Shown here piece after piece: positions 54,519 to 64,000 of a stretch of DNA of 64,000 nucleotides (position 1 is its first letter; each line of letters starts with the position of its first letter). Origin of the DNA: Neocallimastix lanati (nom. inval.) (Eukaryota; Neocallimastigomycota; Neocallimastigomycetes; Neocallimastigales; Neocallimastigaceae); the NCBI GenBank assembly GCA_016946835.1, contig JACVTC010000013.1, positions 1,814,501 to 1,878,500 of the forward strand, read 5' to 3'. A model generated the notes under the pieces. The model saw only the letters and a list, made by a program, of their open reading frames with translations. It did no database searches and had not been told where the DNA came from. The position numbers and the translations under genes are program-made.

Positions 54519-55856
54519 AAAATGATAAGGTTGCTGAGGATCTTCGTGTATATTTTTCTGAAAATAATGTCTCTCAAGGTTTCCTTTATAAACCATTCTG
54601 CAAAATGAATAAATTTAAATTAGAAAATGATTTAATATTCTACAACAATCTTATTTACATACCAGATCAACTTCGTTTAGATATTTTAACTCGTTATCAT
54701 GAGAAATCTGCTGCAGGTCATCTTGGTGTCAAAAGAACTTTGGAGTTAATCTCAAGAAACTTTTCGTGGCCCAAGATGGAAGATGATGTTAAGAATTTTG
54801 TGAAGTCGTGTGAAACATGTATGAGAAACAAAAAATCTAGGCACCGTAAATTTGGGTTACTTCAACCGCTTGACGTTCCAGAAAGACCTTGGAAATCAAT
54901 CGAAATTTATTTCTTATGTGGTCTTCCACCATCCAAAGCTAATACGGTGATTATGGTTGTAGTTGATAGATTTTCAAAAATGATACACCTTATTCCCTTC
55001 AAAGATATTCCAAATTCCGTACAAACAGCTAAAGCTTTTATCAATAATATCTATAAGCTCCATGGTCTACCCTATGATATTATTACGGATAGAGATTCAC
55101 AGTTTACGAGTGAACTTTGTCAAGAATTTCTATTCTTATTAAATATTAAATCGAAAATAGCTACCACTGACCACCATGAAACCGTAGGTCAAGTTGAACG
55201 ATGCAATTCTTACATCGAACAATACCTTCGCTGCTTCTCAAGATCTTTCTATCATGATGATTGGGTTGATTTTCTTCTACTTGCTGAATTTGCATATAAC
55301 AATTCCATTCATCTATCCACTAACGAAACTCCCTTTTTTTATCAACTATGGATTTCATCCTTACATGGATGAATATACACTACTCCATACTTGTAACATT
55401 AATCATAAAATGGTTCAAAAAGTTTATGAAAGTTTTAACCATGTTAAAGAAGTTCTTCTCCGATCCCAAGAGCTATATAAACGCTCTGCTGATAGAAAAA
55501 GAATTACCGCTCCTTCTTACAACATTAACGACTTGGTGTGGATTCAAGCTCCCCCTTCGTTAAATATTGAATCAAGCTCAAAACTAGCTCCATGCAAATA
55601 TGGTCCATACAAAGTAACCAATGTTTTACATTATAATAATTATGAAATTGAACTTAAAAATTCACCCTTTCCTAAGCATCATAACGTTTTCCACGTCTCT
55701 GAACTCGAACCATTCACACCAGTACCTGAAAAGTTTAGAAAACGATATAAAGATCCTGAGTCTATTAAGGATATTATTGAAATTGCGGGTTTTAGAACTA
55801 ACTATAAGAAGAAACAATACGAATATAAAATCCGTTATAAATATCGTTCCTCCTAA
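54519..55856 (+). pseudogene. Chromovirus-type pol remnant: integrase with chromodomain-like tail
   Basis: It opens in frame at about 54519, upstream of the ATG at 54605. Visible are the HHCC finger (HEKSAAGHLGVKRTLELI, then CETCMRNK), the second Asp in ITDRDSQFTS and the Glu in GQVERCNS. The first catalytic Asp appears lost: the block usually read as a DF-type motif is EIYFLCGLP. One extra T in the run at 55334-55340 shifts the frame at TPFF. The downstream frame continues with NYGFHPYMDEY, DLVWIQAPPS and FHVSELEPF, and a chromodomain-like end (PESIKDIIEIAGF, YEYKIRYKY). The upstream RT is missing. The combined defects make it inactive. Confidence 0.82.
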
Positions 55857-55960
55857 TCGGGTATCTTCTTCTGAAGTTGAAGATAATCCAAGAAACCAAA
55901 ATATTTTTATTAAATACATTAATAATAATAGGAAACCAGCCTCGATCTCATATAGTTTTT

Positions 55961-56000
<40 letters not shown>

Positions 56001-56754
56001 TTCTTTAAAAATATATATTCAACACAATTTATTTCTCCAACTAATTTGAAATTCACATGGCCAATTGAACATTTATGTTCAAGTGAATTTCAAATACTTC
56101 TTGAGTACTCTTTTGAATAAACTAATATCAAAAATATTAGTATTCTTGAATTCGCCTGGAATGCGAATTCTTGGAGAGAGCGTTGTCAAGGATTTGATAC
56201 AAATTAATTTATATTTAATACTACAAAAATAACAATTTAATTATAAATATAATTTGTACTCCTTAAATCCTTGTACCGTTCATAACCAAATTAATATTGT
56301 ATTACATATTAATTAATATTATCCCTTTTTATATTAATTAATATAGTTGAATATTATTTATAAAAATTGTTTTTTTATTAATTATATTATTTTATATATT
56401 TTTATTATCTTATATTATATATGTATTATTCTATTACTTTATATATTAAAATTATATTTTATATTGTTATCTTTAAATTAGTAATTATTAAAATATATTA
56501 TTAAATATTTTATATTGGTTTTCAAAAATATAAAAGAACTAAAAAATATTCTTTTTTAAATCTTTGTAAGATTATTATTTACAAATAATCTGATAACTTT
56601 ATAATAAAACATATTAAATAAAAATATAGTTAATTAAAAGTTTAATAATAAAATAATATTTTATATTTGAATAAATCAATTTATAAAATAAAATAATATC
56701 AAAAGGTTATTAGATTAAAGGCTTCCAACCAAGTTTACCCTTTAATCAAAGTAC
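55857..56754. other. 3' flank of the chromovirus remnant with poly(A) and stem-loops
   Basis: A poly(A) lies at 55964-55996. Then comes a compact hairpin cluster at 56044-56170: a 13-bp stem (56044-56056 with 56083-56095) enclosing an 8-bp stem (56065-56072 with 56075-56082); ACTAATAT/ATATTAGT (56121-56128, 56134-56141); and GAATTCGC/GCGAATTC (56148-56155, 56163-56170). The remainder is AT-rich. It may be the 3' LTR of the remnant. No coding. Confidence 0.5.
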
Positions 56755-57195
56755 CAACTTAACAAATAATGTTAAGATTTTGATATAATTTATGATTTAA
56801 ATTTAAATAAAATAATATGTTTCTATTAAAAAATATTCACTAAGTCGATATGTCTATATAGTAATATACTATATAGATATATAATAAAATAATAAATATT
56901 TAAATGTTTAGTTTAATAAAAATTTATCTATAATAAACTTTGATAATTAGAATTATCAAATTAATTTGATTTTAAATTTATTTATTTTATTTAATAATAA
57001 AATATCTATAATATATTACTATTAAGGTAATTTTACAATAACCTTACAAAGAACATAAAAGAGAGATTTTTACATCTTTCTTTTATACTTTGTAAGTTAC
57101 ATAATAATAATATTTAATTATAAGATATTAATAATATAATAATATAAATAATAATAAAATATAAGGATAAATTTAATTATATAATTAATTTGAAT
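56755..57195 (-). repeat. Inverted copy of the 23-kb dispersed repeat
   Basis: The complement of about 23090-23512, including GTTAAGATTTTGATATAATT, CCTTACAAAGAACATAAAAG and TTTGTAAGTTACATAATAAT. It is diverged with small indels and non-coding. Confidence 0.65.
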
Positions 57196-57223
57196 AATTG
57201 AATTTAATATAGATATGTTGTAA

Positions 57224-57300
57224 ATGGGGAGAGCGCGTTTTGAACCGCACGTGAATGATATAAGCCACATGTTTTTTGAGATGGCGTATTATATATAAAT
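57224..57300 (+). repeat. Probable left terminus of a MULE transposon
   Basis: GGGGAGAGCGCGTTTTGAAC, later GAGATGGCGTATTATAT, parallels the MITE terminus at 33935 (GGGAGAGTTGCATTTTCCC, later AAGTGGCGTATTATTAAA). It lies 650 bp upstream of the transposase start. The matching right terminus was not found, nor a target duplication. Confidence 0.45.
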
Positions 57301-57954
57301 TTTTTTATATAAATAAATAATTAAATAATAATTAAATAAATATTTTATTTTATAATAATATAATTTAATATATATTTGATAATAAAAAATATAAAAAAAT
57401 AAAAAAATAAAAAAATAAAAAAATAAAAAAATAAAAAAAATAAAAAAATAAAAAAATAAAAAAAATAAAAAAATAAAAAAAATAAAAAAGATTAAAAAAA
57501 TAAAATACTAAAAAAATAAAATAAAATATTTTCATTTTTATTTATATTTATAACTGTAATTTTTTATTATATAAATAAATAAATAAATAATAATTAAATA
57601 AATATTTTATTTTATAATAAAAAAATAAAATAAAAAAAAGAAAAGATAAATATTTTTTTAGTAATTTTCTTGAAATAAAATAAAATATTTTCATATTTAT
57701 TTATATTTATAACTGTAATTTTTTATTATATAAATAAATAATAATTAAATAAATATTTTATTTTATAATGAAAAAATAAAATAAAAAAAAAAAAAGATAA
57801 ATATTTTTTTAGTAATTTTCTTGAAATAAAATAAAATATTTTCATATTTATTTATATTTATAACTGTAATTTTTAAAAAAATTGAAAATACATATTAAAT
57901 AAAAAATAAAAAATAAATATTTCATATTTATTAATATTTATATTAAAAATTTTG
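57301..57954 (+). repeat. A-rich and 155-bp tandem repeats upstream of the transposase
   Basis: 57390-57500 is (AAAAAAT)n-like. Three related units (TTTTCAT near 57531, 57690 and 57841, with TTTATATTTATAACTGTAAT) repeat at 159 and 151 bp. The transposase promoter must lie in or beyond these. No gene. Confidence 0.7.
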
Positions 57955-59403
57955 ATGGAGGGAAATCTAAAAATTGATATAAGTGAAACAAATCGAGGAA
58001 AAGAGCAAATAATTATAGATCGAAAATTTAAATATAATTTTTCAAAATTAAAAAAAGATAATACAAAAATATATAGATGTACAGAATATAAAACATTAAA
58101 TAAATGTAAGTTTTTTATTATTTTAAATGATAATAAAGAGGTTTTAAATTATGATTCTTCACATAATCATCCTGGTAATGAAATTAATGCATCCAAATCA
58201 TTAATAAAACATAAAATTAAAGATGAAATAAAAAAAAGTTTGATTCCTTCTGATATAAAATCAAAACGCATATTTGATAAAATTTCTCAAGAAATAGGAT
58301 ATATATGCCCTGAATATAAAACAATTAAATCCCAAATAACAAGATATAAAAACAAACAATTATTTCCTAATGTAAAAACATTAGATGAAGTTCCTAATGT
58401 ATCTGAATATTATAAAACAATAAGAGGTGAATACTTTATGATATTCAAAAATTCTAATATAATAATTTTTCAATCACCATTCCAAGCAAAATTATTTATG
58501 GAGAATAAACATATATTTGCTGATGGTACATTTTTAATAGCTCCAACTAATAGTTATCAAGTATTCATTACCAGAACTTATGTTACAGAATTAAATTGTT
58601 TTTACACTACTTCCATGTCAATATTAAAAAACAAAGAACAAATAACTTACGAAATATTATTTAATGAAATAAAAAAAAATATAATTAAATATAATGCAAA
58701 TATTAATTTCTCAGAAAAAATTTTTCATTGTGATTTTGAAAAAGGAATATCTAATGCAGTGGAAAATATTTTTCCCAATATAAATATTAAATATTGTTTT
58801 TGGCATTATAAAAGATTATTAATGACAAAAAAAAATAAATTATGTTACAAGGAAGTGAAAGATCATAATATTTTAAATACTTATTATAAAGCGATTTCTA
58901 ATTTATGTTTTATTAATATTGAATACATACCTGATATTTTTAATAAAATTAAAAATACATGCATGAGATATAAATCTACCTGTTCCCAATTTTTGAATTT
59001 TTTAGATTATTTTGAGAAAACATTTCTAAATATCTATAATATAAAATATTGGAATTATTACAATAATATAGACCACATAACAAATAATGCTTCAGAATCT
59101 TATAACAGTTATTTAAAAAATTTATTTGTAAAAAAGCCTTCATTTTATAAATTAATATATACAATACAATTTGAAGAATCCAAATCTTACTATGATTACC
59201 ATATGAGAATTAAAGGAATTTGGAGAAAAAAGAGCAGAATATCAGAAAGGGTCGATGACATTAATATTTTAGTTGAATATTATAAAAATATGGAAGCCGA
59301 ATTAAAAAATATTGGATGTAGTAAAAATGATATCATCGAAAATTGGTTTAATTGTTTAATTAGATTGAATAATGAAATCATTAGTTTTAATAAAACAAAA
59401 TAA
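57955..59403 (+). CDS. MULE (Mutator-like) transposase with N-terminal FLYWCH-type finger
   Basis: 482 codons from the ATG at 57955; the upstream TTG is not needed. Residues ~25-75 hold a C-C-H-H pattern (YRCTEYKTLNKCKFF, then SSHNHPG), as in FLYWCH/GCM-like DNA-binding fingers that often precede MULE transposases. The catalytic core fits MULE DDE proteins: D191 in FADGTF, D261 in HCDFEKG followed by YCFWHYKR, and E382 in NNASESYNSYLK. These would cut and rejoin DNA at terminal inverted repeats. There are no stops or shifts, so it may be functional, although it is short relative to many MULE transposases. A possible left terminus lies at 57224. MITEs with 9-bp duplications and similar ends occur at 30.4, 33.9, 41.3 and 47.9 kb. 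Confidence 0.82.
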   Translation: MEGNLKIDISETNRGKEQIIIDRKFKYNFSKLKKDNTKIYRCTEYKTLNKCKFFIILNDNKEVLNYDSSHNHPGNEINASKSLIKHKIKDEIKKSLIPSDIKSKRIFDKISQEIGYICPEYKTIKSQITRYKNKQLFPNVKTLDEVPNVSEYYKTIRGEYFMIFKNSNIIIFQSPFQAKLFMENKHIFADGTFLIAPTNSYQVFITRTYVTELNCFYTTSMSILKNKEQITYEILFNEIKKNIIKYNANINFSEKIFHCDFEKGISNAVENIFPNINIKYCFWHYKRLLMTKKNKLCYKEVKDHNILNTYYKAISNLCFINIEYIPDIFNKIKNTCMRYKSTCSQFLNFLDYFEKTFLNIYNIKYWNYYNNIDHITNNASESYNSYLKNLFVKKPSFYKLIYTIQFEESKSYYDYHMRIKGIWRKKSRISERVDDINILVEYYKNMEAELKNIGCSKNDIIENWFNCLIRLNNEIISFNKTK

Positions 59404-60239
59404 AAATAATTATTAAAATCCTTTCAAAATCATAATTACAATTAATTGAAAATTAAATTTTTTTTATTTAATAAGAAATTCAATATTGAAATTTATTTAA
59501 TATTTATTGATAGGGTTAGCTTAAAAATATTAAAAAAAAATTTTTTTTAAAAATTTATTTTAAATATTTTTTACTTAATTAAATATTATTAAATAAAATT
59601 AAAAGATGTCTTTATTATTATATATTAGTATTATAAAATATTAAAAATATGAATGTATTGCATTTCGCATTATTTTTATTTTATATTGTAGTAAATTAAT
59701 AAATAAATAAATAGTTTTTATAAAATAAACCAATTATTAAATTAATATATTTTTTAAAAATAAATTTAATGTATATTTCATATTTTTAATAAATATTCAA
59801 ATATACATTTTAAATATATATAATGATATTTAAGTATTATAATACTTATAAAAGAAAATAATTAATATTTTAAATTATTTCTATCAGGCTTTCTAAAAAA
59901 ACTTTACTATTTGTAAAAATAGTAATGCTCTTTTTGTTAGTTTATTAGATTTATATAATATAAATATCTAAAATAATTTATTTATTATTTAATAGAAATT
60001 TATGTTTAAAAATGTTATTGTTATTACTATTACTAAAAAAAAGTTTTAATTTAATATTTATAATTAAATTTTCAAATAATCTTTCCTTATCAAGTTAAAT
60101 ATAATGCTCCTGAGTAAAAAAGATTTATGTATTATATAAAATTTATTTAAAATATTAGATAAAAAAATATTAAAAAGGAAATAAGAATTTTAAAAAGAAT
60201 ATTTAAAAATAAAATGAAAAAAATATAGAATGTAATAAT
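59404..60239. other. AT-rich spacer between the transposase and the satellite
   Basis: There is a short TATTGCATTTCGCATTATT patch near 59656 that resembles a MITE terminus in plus orientation, without a partner. Otherwise it is featureless AT-rich DNA. Confidence 0.4.
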
Positions 60240-63200
60240 ATAGAAGTACAAGTATATAAAATAAAATAAAATAAAATAAAATAAAATAAATAGTTGAAAT
60301 ATAAATATGAAGTACAGAATGAATAAAATAAAATAAATAGTTGAAATATAAATATGAAGTACAGAATGAATAAAATAAAATAAAATAAATAGTTGAAATA
60401 TAAATATGAAGTACAGAATGAATAAAATAAAATAAATAGTTGAAATATAAATATGAAGTACATATTGAATAAAATAAAATAAATAGTTGAAATATAAATA
60501 TGAAATACAGATTGAATAAAATAAAATAAAATAAAAAAATTATTTGAATTATAATAAAAATACAAGTATTAATAAAAATAAAATAAAATAAAATAAAATA
60601 AAATAAAATAAAATAAAATAAAATAAAATAAAATAAAATAAAATAAAATAAAATAAAATAAAATAAAATAAAATAAAATAAAATAAAATAAATAAATAGT
60701 TGAAATATAAATATGAAGTACAGATTGAATAAAATAAAATAAAATAAAATAAAATAAAATAAAATAAATAAATAGTTGAAATATAAATATGAAGTACAGA
60801 TTGAATAAAATAAAATAAAATAAAATAAAATAAAATAAAATAAAATAAAATAAAATAAAATAAAATAAAATAAAATAAAATAAAATAAATAAATAGTTGA
60901 AATATAAATATGAAGTACAGATTGAATAAAATAAAATAAAATAAAATAAAATAAAATAAAATAAAATAAAATAAAATAAAATAAAATAAAATAAAATAAA
61001 ATAAAATAAAATAAAATAAAATAAAATAAAATAAAATAAAATAAAATAAAATAAAATAAAATAAAATAAAATAAAATAAAATAAAATAAAATAAAATAAA
61101 ATAAAATAAAATAAAATAAAATAAAATAAAATAAAATAAAATAAAATAAAATAAAATAAAATAAAATAAAATAAAATAAAATAAATAGTGAAATATAAAT
61201 ATGAAGTACAGATTGAATAAAATAAAATAAAATAAAATAAAATAAAATAAAATAAATAAATAGTTGAAATATAAATATGAAGTACAGATTGAATAAAATA
61301 AAATAAAATAAAATAAAATAAAATAAAATAAATAAATATTAAATATAAATATAAATAAAATTAAATAAAATAAAATAAATAAATAGTGAAATATAAATAT
61401 GAAGTACAGATGAAAATAAAATAAAATAAAATAAAATAAAATAAAATAAAATAAAATAAAATTAAAATAAATAAAATAAAATAAAATAAAATAAAATAAA
61501 ATAAAATAAAATAAAATAAAATAAAATAAAATAAAATAAAATAAAATAAAATAAAATAAAATAAAATAAAATAAAATAAAATAAAATAAAATAAAATAAA
61601 ATAAAATAAAATAAAATAAAATAAATAAAATAAAATAAAATAAAATAAAATAAAATAAAATAAAATAAAATAAAATAAAATAAAATAAAATAAAATAAAA
61701 TAAAATAAAATAAAATAAAATAAAATAAAATAAAATAAAATAAAATAAAATAAAATAAAATAAAATAAAATAAAATAAAATAAAATAAAATAAAATAAAA
61801 TAAAATAAAATAAAATAAAATAAAATAAAATAAAATAAAATAAAATAAAATAAAATAAAATAAAATAAAATAAATAAAATAAAATAAAATAAAATAAAAT
61901 AAAATAAAATAAAATAAAATAAAATAAAATAAAATAAAATAAAATAAAATAAAATAAAATAAATAAATAGTTGAAATATAAATATGAAGTACAGATTGAA
62001 TAAAATAAAATAAAATAAAATAAAATAAAATAAAATAAAATAAAATAAAATAAAATAAAATAAAATAAATAAATAGTTGAAATATAAATATGAAGTACAG
62101 ATTGAATAAAATAAAATAAAATAAAATAAAATAAAATAAAATAAAATAAAATAAAATAAAATAAAATAAAATAAAATAAAATAAAATAAAATAAAATAAA
62201 ATAAAATAAAATAAAATAAAATAAAATAAAATAAAATAAAATAAAATAAAATAAAATAAAATAAAATAAAATAAAATAAAATAAAATAAAATAAAATAAA
62301 ATAAAATAAAATAAAATAAAATAAAATAAAATAAAATAAAATAAATAGTAGAATATTAAATATAAAGTACAGATTGAATAAAATAAAATAAAATAAAATA
62401 AAATAAAATAAAATAAAATAAAATAAAATAAAATAAAATAAAATAAAATAAAATAAAATAAAATAAATAGTTGAAATATAAATATGAAGTACAGATTGAA
62501 TAAAATAAAATAAAATAAAATAAAATAAATAAATAGTTGAAATATAAATATGAAGTACAGATTGAATAAAATAAAATAAAATAAAATAAAATAAAATAAA
62601 ATAAAATAAAATAAAATAAATAAATAGTTGAAATATAAATATGAAGTACAGATTGAATAAAATAAAATAAAATAAATAAATAGTTGAAATATAAATAGAA
62701 GTACAGATTGAATAAAATAAAATAAAATAAAATAAAATAAAATAAAATAAAATAAAATAAAATAAAATAAAATAAAATAAATAAATAGTTGAAATATAAA
62801 TATGAAGTACAGATTGAATAAAATAAAATAAAATAAAATAAAATAAAATAAAATAAAATAAAATAAAATAAAATAAAATAAAATAAAATAAAATAAAATA
62901 AAATAAAATAAAATAAAATAAAATAAAATAAAATAAAATAAAATAAAATAAAATAAAATAAAATAAAATAAAATAAAATAAAATAAAATAAAATAAAATA
63001 AAATAAAATAAAATAAAATAAAATAAAATAAATATAGTTGAAATATAAATATGAAGTACAGATTGAATAAAATAAAATAAAATAAAATAAAATAAAATAA
63101 AATAAATAAATAGTTGAAATATAAATATGAAGTACAGATTGAATAAAATAAAATAAAATAAAATAAAATAAAATAAAATAAAATAAAATAAAATAAAATA

Positions 63201-64000
63201 AAATAAAATAAAATAAAATAAAATAAATAAATAGTTGAAATATAAATATGAAGTACAGATTGAATAAAATAAAATAAAATAAAATAAAATAAAATAAAAT
63301 AAAATAAAATAAAATAAAATAAAATAAAATAAAATAAATAGTTGAAATATAAATATGAAGTACAGATTGAATAAAATAAAATAAAATAAAATAAAATAAA
63401 TAAATAGTTGAAATATAAATATGAAGTACAGATTGAATAAAATAAAATAAAATAAAATAAAATAAAATAAAATAAAATAAAATAAAATAAATAAATAGTT
63501 GAAATATAAATATGAAGTACAGATTGAATAAAATAAAATAAAATAAAATAAAATAAAATAAAATAAAATAAAATAAAATAAAATAAAATAAAATAAAATA
63601 AAATAAAATAAAATAAATAGTTGAAATATAAATATGAAGTACAGATTGAATAAAATAAAATAAAATAAAATAAAATAAATAAATAGTTGAAATATAAATA
63701 TGAAGTACAGATTGAATAAAATAAAATAAAATAAAATAAAATAAAATAAAATAAAATAAAATAAAATAAATAAATAGTTGAAATATAAATATGAAGTACA
63801 GATTGAATAAAATAAAATAAAATAAAATAAAATAAAATAAAATAAAATAAAATAAAATAAAATAAAATAAAATAAAATAAAATAAAATAAAATAAATAGT
63901 TGAAATATAAATATGAAGTACAGATTGAATAAAATAAAATAAAATAAAATAAAATAAATAAATAGTTGAAATATAAATATGAAGTACAGATTGAATAAAA
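60240..64000. repeat. Composite satellite: (TAAAA)n arrays separated by a conserved ~37-bp spacer
   Basis: I count about 30 copies of a spacer containing GAAATATAAATATGAAGTAC followed by AGATTGAAT, separated by TAAAA pentamers of variable number. Early copies (60291, 60338, 60390, 60437, 60484) are 47-52 bp apart. Later pure pentamer runs reach several hundred bases (about 60930-61185, 61455-61965, 62110-62340). Spacing varies mostly by multiples of 5 bp, plus an occasional AAAT. The array runs past the window edge. No coding. Confidence 0.95.
63339..64000. repeat. 279-bp higher-order repeat at the end of the satellite
   Basis: TAGTTGAAAT starts lie at 63339, 63405, 63496, 63618, 63684, 63775, 63897 and 63963. 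The intervals are 66, 91, 122, 66, 91, 122, 66. The three-interval block of 279 bp is thus repeated exactly and enters a third round at the window edge. Confidence 0.88.

Noticed and set aside
60203-60565. 120-codon Phe/Tyr-rich minus-strand frame
   Set aside because: It reads through the edge of the satellite array.
60240-64000. Possible CRISPR-like array (regular short repeats with variable spacers)
   Set aside because: The constant part is separated by pentamer microsatellite, not unique spacers, and the genome is eukaryotic. It is a satellite.

Overview
The window looks like nuclear DNA of an anaerobic gut fungus (Neocallimastigomycota; Neocallimastix, Piromyces or Anaeromyces type). The reasons are extreme A+T richness with long poly(A), poly(T) and AT microsatellites, islands of strongly biased codon use in housekeeping genes, a spliceosomal intron, and a pyruvate formate-lyase with an organelle-type (hydrogenosomal) presequence. 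No species can be named from the sequence alone.

Only four host genes are well supported: the last 39 codons of a class II fructose-bisphosphate aldolase (1-120), a tRNA-Glu(CTC) (12914-12985, minus), pyruvate formate-lyase (25641-28070, minus) and a two-exon, signal-peptide-bearing Shewanella-like PPP phosphatase (43943-45737). Nearly everything else is mobile DNA or its debris.

Layout. 0.6-12.8 kb: LINE debris, one complete single-ORF LINE, then four further copies of decreasing completeness in the same orientation, each beginning right after the poly(A) of the one before. 12.9 kb: tRNA-Glu. 13.0-21.6 kb: a near-intact Ty3/Gypsy element with equal-length 545-bp LTRs, a 4-bp target duplication lying 12-15 bp upstream of the tRNA, a tRNA-Lys-type primer site, a U_UUA_AAC frameshift site between gag and pol, and one stop codon in gag. 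21.6-25.6 kb: duplicated AT-rich DNA with a LINE RT fragment. 25.6-28.1 kb: pyruvate formate-lyase. 28-36.5 kb: MULE-type MITEs and a decayed Gypsy gag. 36.5-52.1 kb: a large inverted repeat (about 5.4 kb of shared sequence per arm) around a 2.7-kb spacer that holds the phosphatase gene. 52.1-55.9 kb: two broken Ty3/Gypsy pol remnants facing opposite ways. 57.2-59.4 kb: a MULE transposase gene with an uninterrupted frame. 60.2-64.0 kb: a composite satellite of (TAAAA)n and a short conserved spacer that becomes a 279-bp higher-order repeat at the window edge.

The genes do not form an operon or pathway. Aldolase and pyruvate formate-lyase belong to the same fermentative route but lie 25 kb apart. 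The window is most informative about retroelement behaviour: a tRNA gene apparently used as a landing site from both sides; a SINE-like element sharing a covarying hairpin with the LINE 3' region; and two inverted-repeat arms that give a filled and an empty site for that SINE-like insertion.
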